DNA of 64,000 bases. It comes from Nitrospira sp. Its GTDB lineage: Bacteria > Nitrospirota > Nitrospiria > Nitrospirales > Nitrospiraceae. The stretch is from NCBI GenBank assembly GCA_009594995.1, contig VOPR01000012.1:17273-81272 (forward strand). The letters are read 5' to 3'. The notes below the pieces were generated by a model. That model had not been told where the DNA came from, ran no database searches, and was given only the letters and a program-made list of their open reading frames with translations. The position numbers and the translations under genes were made by a program. Below, in pieces: positions 54,155 through 62,382 of the stretch. The first letter of the stretch is position 1, and each line of letters opens with the position of its first letter.

Positions 54155-54390
54155 AGCCTGCTCCTTCCGCTCATTCAAGCCTCGCGTGCATGACCGATGG
54201 CAGCACCACAGCCGCCAACGCCATCGATCATGGCCGCATTCGTAACGAAGGAGCGAGCTTCCGCAGGGATGTGCCGTCCCCGTCGAGGTCGTGCCCCTTG
54301 TGTAATATCGCGATGGGATGGCCCTGCCATACTGTCCGCTCGTCTCCGGATGCAGAACCACCGGACTCACGGAACGAGCACAGCCGCTCC

Positions 54391-54687
54391 TTAGGACTGA
54401 CCTGCAACTAAGCGATCCATGATCCTGCAATAGATGAATTCCGGCAAAATCTCTCGGGTCAACAATTCATCCCGATGGTGGTAGGGGCGTCCGTCCACGA
54501 TCTTCTTGGCATAATGGTCCCCGATTCCAGTGAGTGACTTCAGGCGCGGAATCTGGGCCGTATTGATGTCCAACGACAAATCACGAGCAGCTCGTACCGG
54601 CGCCTCGCTCACGGTCGCTCCCCCGCGCTCCTCAACCATACCAACCCTATTCCCCGGCCTTGATCGAACGCGATGTTCCATACGCAT
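54391..54687 (-). CDS. Helix-hairpin-helix (ComEA-like) protein
   Basis: The C-terminal 60 residues form a helix-hairpin-helix DNA-binding motif: LDINTAQIPRLKSLTGIGDH then YAKKIVDGRPYHHRDELL. The N-terminal part is basic (MRMEHRVRSRPGNRVG). The ATG at 54687 with AAGGACGGG upstream is chosen. ATG at 54738 is possible. There is no signal peptide or membrane anchor, so it is more likely a cytoplasmic DNA-binding protein than a DNA-uptake receptor. Confidence 0.7.
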   Translation of the reverse strand: MRMEHRVRSRPGNRVGMVEERGGATVSEAPVRAARDLSLDINTAQIPRLKSLTGIGDHYAKKIVDGRPYHHRDELLTREILPEFIYCRIMDRLVAGQS

Positions 54688-54745
54688 AGTACCCGTCCTT
54701 CCTGTCTTGGCCGCTCTTAGAGACCGTCTCTCGCTCATTGCGGAA

Positions 54746-55030
54746 CTACCGCCCAGGAACCGCCTGCATAGAGGCTCGACCGGACTCATCGCGATGGCAG
54801 CTTTGTTCAGCCATCAACCGCTGTCCGGGAGTGGCACCCTGAGGGATTCTGGCCAGGCAGATCTGCAACGTGTCCTCAACTGCGCCGGATGCAACCGCCG
54901 CAGGCGCCACCGGCACAACCACCTTCGCAGGCTTCACATCCGCCGCGTGGACTTCCACCAGCGAGACACTCCACCCTGCTGCAAGAAAAAGACTCACGCT
55001 CAGCACGAACATTGTGTGATGAATGCGCAT
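54746..55030 (-). CDS. Small exported hypothetical protein (94 aa)
   Basis: A signal peptide (MFVLSVSLFLAAGWSVSLVE, cut near VHA) is followed by a Pro/Val/Ala-rich stretch and a short domain with two Cys (LQICLARIPQGATPGQRLMA then EQSC) that could form a disulfide. GGGAGG precedes the ATG at 55030. It ends 59 bases before the helix-hairpin-helix gene and is driven by promoter C of the shared element. Confidence 0.6.
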   Translation of the reverse strand: MRIHHTMFVLSVSLFLAAGWSVSLVEVHAADVKPAKVVVPVAPAAVASGAVEDTLQICLARIPQGATPGQRLMAEQSCHRDESGRASMQAVPGR

Positions 55031-55748
55031 TGGAGGCCTCCCGTTTTTGGAAACTGTTTGACGTGTCCGGACCGGCATGCGGTATTTTGCCGTCGACTGC
55101 TTGTCATGGATGCAGGAATGCAGCTTGTCCCAGCGGAGTTGCATCGCTGGACTGTCGCTCTGTGGCGTCGAAGCGGCGAAGACTTGGGACTCGCACGCGC
55201 AGGGAGTGGGGAGGATGGAGAGAAGGTGCGCGCGAAAGGAGAAAGCCGGCGTGGCTCAGTACGTCATGACTCACCCTATAGGGCTGCGACAGCGGTGTCA
55301 ACGTGCCGGAGCGCCGATCGCACTACAAGAGCATGATTCTATGAGGTAATAATTATTATGACCGGTCGGTCGTTTTGCACCATAGTCCTAAGCCGGCTCC
55401 TCAAGTGACAGCAGCGCACATGACGAAACGCGCACATCGAGTTTTGGGCTACTCGATCAGAACCGCACAGCTCCGGCGTAACAGGTGGCCTATACGGCAT
55501 GCATAGATGTGATACAGTGTATGTAGCTCGCTAGCTCGGTCAGCCACTCACTCTCCCTTCCTGTCGATCTTGCGTTGAGGGATTAGCCAGCACGGTTCAG
55601 GCCCCTTTCCTCCGCGATACTCCGCTCGTTTTACTCTGGCATTCGGATACGCTCGCTCAGGGACATACCGGGTGCAGTAGTCCGCTGGCGGACTCATTAG
55701 GATCCCGTCATCCAAGTACAGGTGCGATAACAAGGAGACACAATCGTT
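55031..55748. other. Gene-free region with promoter-leader element, copy C
   Basis: A stretch of 718 bases. The left part (55154-55345) is the third copy of the promoter-leader element, directed to the gene at 55030, with an A/T palindrome TAATAATTATTA at its upstream end. The right part (55346-55748) leads to the plus-strand gene at 55749. It holds a short hairpin AGTCCGC-TG-GCGGACT near 55677-55693 and AAGGAG before the start, but no coding frame that looks real. Confidence 0.6.
55273..55301 (-). promoter_or_regulatory. Promoter C of the shared element
   Basis: On the minus strand: TTGACA (55301-55296), 17-base spacer, TAGGGT (55278-55273), then TGACGT at the expected start site and GAGCCACGCCG after it, as in copy A. 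Confidence 0.75.
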
Positions 55749-56156
55749 ATGAACCACGGGCAAGACAGTCAGACATCGCCGATCGCGCGTTGGGTACGTA
55801 TTCCAAACGGCACCAAAGTCAGGCACCGGCATAAGGGATATGACGGCCACATTGACGGATTGACCGAGATCGTGGTCGGACCGAATCGGAACCCCGATGG
55901 AAAAACTCAATACCGATTGAACATCGGTGGCTCGAGTCGGGAACTGGTCACGGAGGACGATCTCAGCATTCTCGTGGATGGTGACAATCTCGTGATCATG
56001 ATCCGTCAGAAGGAACCCTATCGCCGCTCGATCACGGTTCAACTACATGGCGTCCTCGCCGAAGATCGATTCATCAAAGCCGGCAGATCGAGCGCCGTGC
56101 CGGCGGCGACGCCCCCTGCAAGCCACGGAGGCAACCATGAGCCACACGACTTCTAA
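55749..56156 (+). CDS. Conserved small beta-barrel-like protein (paralogue of 41633-41980)
   Basis: A 135 aa protein with WVRIPNGTKVRHRHKGYDGH, IDGLTEIVVGPNRNPDG and VLAEDRFIK, matching the protein at 41.6 kb over about 105 residues. A short C-terminal extension (after about 115) is Ala/Pro/His-rich and overlaps the start of the next gene. AAGGAG precedes the ATG. Function is unknown. Confidence 0.75.
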   Translation: MNHGQDSQTSPIARWVRIPNGTKVRHRHKGYDGHIDGLTEIVVGPNRNPDGKTQYRLNIGGSSRELVTEDDLSILVDGDNLVIMIRQKEPYRRSITVQLHGVLAEDRFIKAGRSSAVPAATPPASHGGNHEPHDF

Positions 56157-56310
56157 AAAGCGGCAACGAGAGCAGATCCAACGTGACCGCCGCATGCAGA
56201 AAGAGGCGCACCGCATGCAGCGAAAAGCAGACGTGCCTAGATCGCATGGTCAAGAAGATCCCGATCTGGCAGGCATGGTCGCAGGGCCGCAGCCCCCCGC
56301 AACCGAGTGA
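56137..56310 (+). CDS. Small basic coiled protein (57 aa), paralogue of 41404-41592
   Basis: MSHTTSKKRQREQIQRDRRM followed by QKEAHRMQRKADVPRSHG and EDPDLAGMVAGPQPP. The basic helix and the EDPDLxG...GPQxP end match the ATC-start gene. GGAGG lies six bases before the ATG. The start lies 20 bases inside the upstream gene, so the pair is probably translationally coupled. Confidence 0.75.
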   Translation: MSHTTSKKRQREQIQRDRRMQKEAHRMQRKADVPRSHGQEDPDLAGMVAGPQPPATE

Positions 56311-56367
56311 GATTGACGAACGAAGCTGACGGTGGTCTGCACAGATCCACGTGACCACCCTTAATTG

Positions 56368-56392
56368 ATGGAAAGACAGTCGGCGTGGCGCG
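56368..56392 (-). repeat. Partial fourth copy of the promoter-leader sequence
   Basis: A 14-base stretch (56375-56388, GACAGTCGGCGTGG on the plus strand) is identical to 48687-48700 in copy A, preceded by GATGG in both. No -35/-10 pair or downstream gene goes with it, so it may be a remnant. Confidence 0.4.
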
Positions 56393-56471
56393 GTGAGGGG
56401 TGGTCGCAGAAACCGTTGGAATCAACGGTCTATGGATCGGAAACTTTCGAGGCTTGCCCGAATGACAAAGA

Positions 56472-57251
56472 TTATTCCTCGTCGATCTCTCGCTCATTCA
56501 ACGACTGAACCGGTCGAGCGTTGTGGCCGATCAACGACACAAACCGTTCAATATGGCTAGCGGTAATAGAGATCGGTTCTTTGAGGACGATCCAATGCAC
56601 GCCTTCGGTGCAGGGAGGGGTGGTCAGCGAACCATCATACGCGTAGTGGTGCAAATCTTTCGGCAGCAAATCCTGCGGGTTAATCAACAGATCCCGCACT
56701 TCTCCCTGCTTCCCGCTCGGAATCCGATCCCATACGGCGGACAGGGAAGCCGATTCATTTCCCAAGTCCATCAACACCGCGAGAACCACCAGATGGCCCG
56801 TTTCATCTCGATGCACGAGATGGGCCTCCATCGGATACGTGCGTCCGTTCAGTTGATGTTCGCTGGGTTCGTGAAAATGAAACTCCTTGAGCGCATAGGT
56901 GCGCCCGAAGACTTCAAGCGACTCGCCTGACTGAAAGTCCACTTCGATAGTGTGGTGTGAGGTGACGACGTGTCCAGGTGCTGCGCCGTAATGGACCAAG
57001 AGCCCGTCATGGCTCTGATGATGAGGCGTCGTACGAATGTTAATGGGCGACTGGTGAGTCCCTTTTTCACAGGACGCGGTAGTCGGTGCGATTTCCCCCC
57101 AATGCGACGGCCCGTGATCCCCATCGTACTGCCACACGATGGGTTCTGAACCCGTCACAGTACGAGTTCCCCCGACCAGGTCACCGTCCGCCGCACACAC
57201 CGTTCCCGCCGTGACCAGGAGACAGGCTCCAAAGCCAAGGCTCATCCGCAT
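56472..57251 (-). CDS. Alpha-type carbonic anhydrase, exported
   Basis: About 259 aa. A signal peptide (MRMSLGFGACLLVTAGTVCA) is followed by the alpha-carbonic anhydrase fold: HQSPINI, zinc ligands in FHFHEPSEH and MEAHLVH, and the substrate-pocket SLTTPPCTEGVHWIVL. It converts CO2 and bicarbonate in the periplasm, which fits an autotroph. The ATG at 57251 is chosen; a TTG at 57281 is possible. A promoter is seen 60-90 bases upstream. Confidence 0.92.
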   Translation of the reverse strand: MRMSLGFGACLLVTAGTVCAADGDLVGGTRTVTGSEPIVWQYDGDHGPSHWGEIAPTTASCEKGTHQSPINIRTTPHHQSHDGLLVHYGAAPGHVVTSHHTIEVDFQSGESLEVFGRTYALKEFHFHEPSEHQLNGRTYPMEAHLVHRDETGHLVVLAVLMDLGNESASLSAVWDRIPSGKQGEVRDLLINPQDLLPKDLHHYAYDGSLTTPPCTEGVHWIVLKEPISITASHIERFVSLIGHNARPVQSLNEREIDEE

Positions 57252-57308
57252 CCGATGTCCCAACGTCCTTACCCTCAACAACTGCCTTACGTTACTAAAT
57301 TTGACGTA

Positions 57309-57337
57309 ATAGTATAGACGACAGACCCCAAGGTCAA
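57309..57337 (-). promoter_or_regulatory. Promoter for the alpha-carbonic anhydrase gene
   Basis: On the minus strand: TTGACC (57337-57332), 17-base spacer, TACTAT (57314-57309). TATACT two bases earlier is an alternative -10 at 15 bases. Confidence 0.5.
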
Positions 57338-57394
57338 ATTGTACGCATTTTTCGACCTACCCGGCCGTTGTTCACCAGACCAGGCCCCCACGGG

Positions 57395-58075
57395 TTAGAC
57401 ATCAGGAATTTGCCAATCGATTGGCTCAAGCCCAGCCTCACTGAGGGCTCGATTCACCTGCGAGAAACATCGTGAGCCAAAGAATTTTTTCGCGGATAAC
57501 GGCGACGGATGGGCACTGGCAATCACAACATGGTGCGAATTGGTAATGAGCGTTTGCTTTTTCTTCGCCTCTCCGCCCCAGAGCACGAATACCACCGGAG
57601 TCGGTTTTGCATTGACCACCTCAAAGATACGGTCGGTCACAGCCTCCCACCCGCGCCCCCGATGCGAATTGGCGGCATGCGCGCGAACCGTCAAGACGGT
57701 GTTCAACATCAGGACCCCCTGCCTGGCCCAGGGTTTCAGGCAACCGTTGTTTGGAATGCGGCACCCGACATCGTCCCGGAGCTCACGGTAGATATTTCTG
57801 AGCGACGGCGGCACCACGGGAACATGAGGCCGCACTGAGAAACACAGTCCGTGCGCCATACCCGGCGTGTGATAGGGATCCTGACCGAGCAGCAACACTT
57901 TGACCTTTTCATAGGGCGTCTCCTGCAAGGCCGCATAAATATCTTGAGATGGCGGCAAAACCGTTTCGCCCGCCGTCGCTTCCTCCTCGAGAAACGTCTC
58001 AAGAGCACGATAGCGATGGCTGTTCACCTGCTTGCTGAGCAACTGTTTCCAGCCGGATGGAATGGGAGGCAACAT
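57395..58075 (-). CDS. ung: Family 1 uracil-DNA glycosylase
   Basis: A 226 aa enzyme that excises uracil from DNA. The catalytic motif is VLLLGQDPYHTPGMAHGL (Asp66) and the minor-groove loop is SAHPSPLSAKKFFG. The ATG at 58075 gives the usual family length. Upstream codons of the open frame are not conserved in character. With the family 4 enzyme at 7.3 kb, two separate uracil-repair enzymes are present. Confidence 0.94.
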   Translation of the reverse strand: MLPPIPSGWKQLLSKQVNSHRYRALETFLEEEATAGETVLPPSQDIYAALQETPYEKVKVLLLGQDPYHTPGMAHGLCFSVRPHVPVVPPSLRNIYRELRDDVGCRIPNNGCLKPWARQGVLMLNTVLTVRAHAANSHRGRGWEAVTDRIFEVVNAKPTPVVFVLWGGEAKKKQTLITNSHHVVIASAHPSPLSAKKFFGSRCFSQVNRALSEAGLEPIDWQIPDV

Positions 58076-58411
58076 AGAACGGGACCTATCACCCTCCAGA
58101 GGTTTCGAATGAGACAACCAGCCCAGAAGCACGACTACGTGGCCACTGAAGACAATCACCCGTGAGAGCTGCAAGAAAATCGTCGTGGCGCCAGCAGTCC
58201 CATGCGCCGATGGAGATCATACTGGAGGAATCACCGTAAAATGTAGGTAAAAAACGGCACCGGGGTGACATGCTCTGACATTGACCAGTGCCGACAATCA
58301 GCATAGAGTGCCTGTGGGCTTATGGCCACCCCCTGCGGAGAGGAGAATCTGTACGTCTAGCTGCATCGACGGATGATCTGATCCGTCAGAAGAGAAACGC
58401 GTAGAGAACTC
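58076..58411 (+). other. Intergenic region with a promoter
   Basis: A stretch of 336 bases between divergent genes. It holds one good plus-strand promoter (58281-58309). Nothing else was recognised. Confidence 0.5.
58281..58309 (+). promoter_or_regulatory. Sigma-70 promoter for the methyltransferase gene
   Basis: TTGACC (58281-58286), 17-base spacer, TAGAGT (58304-58309). The start codon at 58412 is about 100 bases downstream. The -10 belongs to the TAGNNT set seen elsewhere in the window. Confidence 0.6.
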
Positions 58412-59245
58412 ATGCCGATGATCGCTCCCGTGGCACGTAAAATACTCAAGACCATCCTGCCGGACTCCGCCAGGCGCTGGATCCTGACGCTGGAGAATGC
58501 TCACACGTGCGGTGGCCTCCTCGAACCGGACTCCACCTTATATCGACTGATCGGCTCCCTACTGACACGGAGAACCCGTTCCTGCGTACACACCGGACCA
58601 TTCAAAGGCATGCGGTACATCCCGCATGCCGTCCATGTCCAAAGCAGCGCGTACTGCCCGAAATTGCTGGGCACCTACGAACTCGAACTCCATCCGCTCG
58701 TAGAAGCATTACGGACGCAAGCCCCATACCAGCACATCGTCAATATCGGCGCAGGCGAAGGATACTATGCCATCGGGTTGGCGCGTCAGCTGCCGCAAAG
58801 CCGACTGACGGCGTTCGAAGCCGATCCCGAAAGCCGCGTGATCTTGAGTCGCATGGCGCAGCTTAACGAAGTAGCATCACGCATCACGATCCGGGAATTC
58901 TGCACGCCGTCCCTCCTGCAGGAAGCATTGCAGGACATCGAGCACACGTTGGTGGTTTGCGATGTCGAAGGAGGCGAGCAGGAATTGCTCAATCCCGCCA
59001 CCATTCCCTCGCTGAGCCGAGCCGACATCCTCGTCGAGTTGCACGACTTCCTCATTCCGGGTATTTCAGATGTGATCAGACAGCGGTTCGCAACTACACA
59101 CCGGATCACTGAGATTGCAGCCCGGCCGCGCCAATTGAGCGATTGGCCAGCCTCCTTGAGCCTCCCGATTGCCTATCGACGAACCGCGCTTTCTGAGTAT
59201 CGGCCGGGAGGCATGCGTTGGTTCTGGATGGCCGCCAACGATTGA
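58412..59245 (+). CDS. FkbM-like SAM-dependent methyltransferase
   Basis: A 277 aa protein with SAM motif I HIVNIGAGEGYYAIGLARQL (about 109-128), the acidic loop after the second strand (LTAFEADPESRVILSRMAQL), and VVCDVEGGEQELL, which resembles FkbM-type enzymes. The N-terminal 100 residues are not recognised. The substrate is unknown. A promoter is located about 100 bases upstream. Confidence 0.75.
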   Translation: MPMIAPVARKILKTILPDSARRWILTLENAHTCGGLLEPDSTLYRLIGSLLTRRTRSCVHTGPFKGMRYIPHAVHVQSSAYCPKLLGTYELELHPLVEALRTQAPYQHIVNIGAGEGYYAIGLARQLPQSRLTAFEADPESRVILSRMAQLNEVASRITIREFCTPSLLQEALQDIEHTLVVCDVEGGEQELLNPATIPSLSRADILVELHDFLIPGISDVIRQRFATTHRITEIAARPRQLSDWPASLSLPIAYRRTALSEYRPGGMRWFWMAAND

Positions 59246-59608
59246 ACCTGTCGGGTTTCTCGAGCGGACCGTTCGCCCACGCCCTGTGATAATACCGTCA
59301 GACAATTGCTGGAGGCACGACAACCGCCCCCCTGATCTGTTGTGTTCCTGCCCGCACTAGCTGCCCAAACACGGTCATTCGACTTTGAGGGATATCTCTC
59401 AATACCAGTCGCCTCCACGCCAATCTCCTCAGACGCTCAGGCGCTAGCCGAAGGAGCACTACCAAGAGGATGAAGTCCCCCATTTCGCCGACCAGCTAGC
59501 TAAGAATACGCCGGCTGATACATCTAATTCCTTCCTTCACACGAAGAGAACTACATAGCAGAAATTCAGCACCGCCTCGAAGTACGAGTGAACTCGCCCG
59601 GAGGAAAC
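59246..59608 (+). other. Intergenic region without recognised features
   Basis: A stretch of 363 bases. Apart from a small imperfect palindrome GAGGGATATCTCTC near 59383 and the GGAGG ribosome binding site before 59609, nothing was found. Confidence 0.4.
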
Positions 59609-60289
59609 ATGGATGAGCATCAGGCGCGTGGGCGGATGATAGTCGTCCTAGCAACCATCGTCATAAACATCAGTGCAGTCGCACTCCTGACCATCATGCC
59701 CTGGTCGGACTGGCGAACGGGGCTGGCACTTAATCTGTTCGACAATCTCGTCCTGCTTGGCTTCGTCGCCCGGCATCGGGATATCGTACTTGCGCGATTG
59801 ATGCTCTTCGGCGTGGCGGTGGGGGTCAGTGAATTGGCGGCGGATGCCTGGCTGGTGGACTACACAAGAACCCTGGACTACTCGGTCGGCGGCGGCCCCA
59901 TGCTATGGCGTTCCCCGGTCTGGATGCCGTTGGCATGGGAAATTGTGGCAGCGCAGTTTGGCTATGCAGGACTCTGGTTGTGGAACCGCTACGGCACGTG
60001 GGGCTTGCTCGCAAGCGGGTTTTTAGGTGCCATCAACATTCCCTATTATGAGGAAATGGCGAGGCGCATCAATTGGTGGCAATACGGCAACTGTCGCATG
60101 CTCTCCAATACCCCCTACTACATCATCCTGGGGGAATTCGGAATTGCGATGCTGCTGGCAATCCTGGCGAAAAAAGTCGTGGGTGGCACCGTGATCGATT
60201 CGATCTGGTGCGGACTTATCGGAGGGGCGGGAGTCTTTATTTGCTATGCGGCGTCATACGCCATGACGGATACGCTCATTCCTCGATGA
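59609..60289 (+). CDS. Multi-spanning membrane protein of unknown function
   Basis: A 226 aa protein with six to seven transmembrane helices (first MIVVLATIVINISAVALLTI; last GLIGGAGVFICYAASYA). The segment GAINIPYYEEMARRINWWQY between helices has charged and aromatic residues that could form an active site. The ATG at 59609 has GGAGG six bases upstream, better than the GTG at 59588. No family is recognised. Confidence 0.7.
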   Translation: MDEHQARGRMIVVLATIVINISAVALLTIMPWSDWRTGLALNLFDNLVLLGFVARHRDIVLARLMLFGVAVGVSELAADAWLVDYTRTLDYSVGGGPMLWRSPVWMPLAWEIVAAQFGYAGLWLWNRYGTWGLLASGFLGAINIPYYEEMARRINWWQYGNCRMLSNTPYYIILGEFGIAMLLAILAKKVVGGTVIDSIWCGLIGGAGVFICYAASYAMTDTLIPR

Positions 60290-60326
60290 CTGCGGCAGCA
60301 TTGCACCGATTCGCTCCCAGAGGCAG

Positions 60327-61508
60327 CTATCGAGGGCACCCAGCCTGTGGCGCCTTCGCCATGAGGAGATCCAGTTCCGTGAGGGTTCGCTCCAAAACAT
60401 GGACGACATTTCCCGACCGAGAAGTTCCCGAAGCCGTACCAAAGATCCGTCCCTCCCGAACATCCCTCAGCTCGATCGTAATACGACGAGCACTATCCGA
60501 CACTTCATTGGATCGAGCAGCCGAAACGTAGAAGATAGTCGAGGGAGAGAGGAACTTGCCCAAGGGAACTTGTGCGGCGTCGGCCAGCATGCCTGAGTAT
60601 TGCACCCGCCATTCATCCGCCAGATGCCGTTGCACCCCCTCTACGACCACACACATTCGGCGCTGCAACAGGTCCCGCTGTATGCGGTCAGCAATCAACG
60701 CCGCTTCCTGAGGTGGGATGGTCGAAGGCTCAACCCGGACCTGTATGATAGTGGGAGAGGGCCATTCCTCCGACGGGATCGGAGTCCTGATGAGTTGCAA
60801 CTGCTCCAGGATCTTTCGCCCCTCGACTGGCCGGATCTCTTCGATGTGGGAGCCATCGCCATACCGAACCCGAACTCTGATCGTCTGTCCATGAGCCACG
60901 GCGATAGGACCACCGGTAGCTACAAGCCTTGACAGGAGATCGGACAACCGCACATCCGCTCGTCCTTCCGCTGACATCGCATAGCTCACCGGCTCTTGAG
61001 ATTGTCCTGACAACCAGGCCTGCACCACAGCCGCACCCAAGGGCTTCCACTCAGTCACAGACTCTGTCCGCGATGATGTCGTGGCCGGCAGTGGTGTCAC
61101 GCCATCCAACGGCTCCAGCATAACCAGGCGTGCGCACCCGAATCGAAGAATATTGCTGGTGGGATTGTCATCGAACAGGTGCAACAGTCCAACAGGACAT
61201 TGGAACAGGCCAGGAAATACAGAAAAGGGTGAGAACACGTACCGTCGCCCACGCCATGCTTGAACATCTTGGTAGAGGGTGTTTCGTTCCGTGCGCATCT
61301 CGGCGCTCACTGTCCAGCCAAGGCCATCGTCATGCGTCAGCAAAGTCATGCGCGGCGTTCCGATCGAACGCGCCTCACGCACATCTTCCGAGCGAACCGG
61401 TGCGCCGACACGCTCTTCGGCCATCATTGATGCGCAGCCGTTGAACATCAGCAGACATACCCCTACCCACAGAGACCGAACCATCCCGAGCCTGTATGGG
61501 CCATTCAT
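60327..61508 (-). CDS. Large lipoprotein with DGLGW motif
   Basis: A 393 aa lipoprotein, lipobox CLLMFNGC near residue 25. The N-terminal part has MTLLTHDDGLGWTVSAEM and VFPGLFQCPVGLLHLF. The C-terminal part (about 270-390) looks like an alpha/beta domain (QEAALIADRIQRDLLQRRM, ITIELRDVREGRIFG). The ATG at 61508 has GGGAGG eight bases upstream and overlaps the previous stop (ATGA). It shares features with both upstream genes, suggesting a family. Function is unknown. Confidence 0.75.
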   Translation of the reverse strand: MNGPYRLGMVRSLWVGVCLLMFNGCASMMAEERVGAPVRSEDVREARSIGTPRMTLLTHDDGLGWTVSAEMRTERNTLYQDVQAWRGRRYVFSPFSVFPGLFQCPVGLLHLFDDNPTSNILRFGCARLVMLEPLDGVTPLPATTSSRTESVTEWKPLGAAVVQAWLSGQSQEPVSYAMSAEGRADVRLSDLLSRLVATGGPIAVAHGQTIRVRVRYGDGSHIEEIRPVEGRKILEQLQLIRTPIPSEEWPSPTIIQVRVEPSTIPPQEAALIADRIQRDLLQRRMCVVVEGVQRHLADEWRVQYSGMLADAAQVPLGKFLSPSTIFYVSAARSNEVSDSARRITIELRDVREGRIFGTASGTSRSGNVVHVLERTLTELDLLMAKAPQAGCPR

Positions 61509-62368
61509 GGATGGCCTCCCTGAACTGGCCGCTGACGAAGATTCGAGGATTTCGATGGACCGAGGTCCCTGAGGCGGTGAAGCAGCACCTCGACATCTCT
61601 CATTCCCATTTCCACCACGTACGGCCATTGGCTTTCATGCCCACCAGTCGTGAGTGTCGCCAGCAGTTCACCGGTGGTGATGTTAACCACATGCATCGTC
61701 AGCTTACGCGTATGGGGAAGAGGTTCCTGCACGTCCAGATGGAACAATACCGTGGCCCCTTGTGCGTGCGCCGGATCCACCGATGGAAGCGCGTGATATT
61801 GAGGATGGTGAAACCGTACCTGATCGGTCCTCCACAGGTCCAACTCGCGATCGCGCAACACCACGGGCACCGCCAGGCGATCCAGCGCGACTACGAGTTC
61901 TTGAAGAAGGAGCGTGCTGTCGGCACGAGAGAGCGGGCCTGATTCCGAGGCCACGCGAACGACAAGATTTCGAGGCCACTGGTCTACCGAGGCGCTGACA
62001 ATGTGTTCATCTCTCAGGGAAGACTCCAGATCTTGCGGGAGAATATGAAGTCTTTTTCGAAGGATCGTTCGATCGTGCTGAACCAACCGCAATTCAACCG
62101 TGCCCTCGGGTGATGTGCTGAACGAATTCTCGGCTCGGTGCACCAGTTCGGCGAGCCAACGCAAGCGGACGGCTGTCCCAGTGTCATTGGCGTTGCTATC
62201 CAGGGGAATCGTAGCGACGATCGGCGGCCGTCCAGTCGCTTCCCAGGCCAACGCCAGATACCCCTCCTTCACAGCTTCCGTGCCGATGTGATCTTCCTGA
62301 CGTACGCGGTGGTGGCTATGGAGCGTCCGGGTAGAATTCGTATCGGATCCAGCGCAAGCCGAGAACAT
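61505..62368 (-). CDS. Hypothetical protein related to the C-terminal half of the lipoprotein at 60327
   Basis: About 287 aa from the ATG at 62368. LLLQELVVALDRLAVPVVLR and VVNITTGELLATLT resemble in layout the C-terminal domain of the next gene. No signal peptide is found with this start, which is odd for an envelope family. The frame is open to 62449, overlapping the small lipoprotein upstream. This and the small lipoprotein may be two pieces of one former gene. Confidence 0.55.
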   Translation of the reverse strand: MFSACAGSDTNSTRTLHSHHRVRQEDHIGTEAVKEGYLALAWEATGRPPIVATIPLDSNANDTGTAVRLRWLAELVHRAENSFSTSPEGTVELRLVQHDRTILRKRLHILPQDLESSLRDEHIVSASVDQWPRNLVVRVASESGPLSRADSTLLLQELVVALDRLAVPVVLRDRELDLWRTDQVRFHHPQYHALPSVDPAHAQGATVLFHLDVQEPLPHTRKLTMHVVNITTGELLATLTTGGHESQWPYVVEMGMRDVEVLLHRLRDLGPSKSSNLRQRPVQGGHP

Positions 62369-62382
62369 TCGGTCCCATCTGG

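Noticed and set aside
54391..54687. ComEA DNA-uptake receptor
   Set aside because: Only the helix-hairpin-helix motif is shared. There is no membrane anchor or signal peptide and no com genes nearby.
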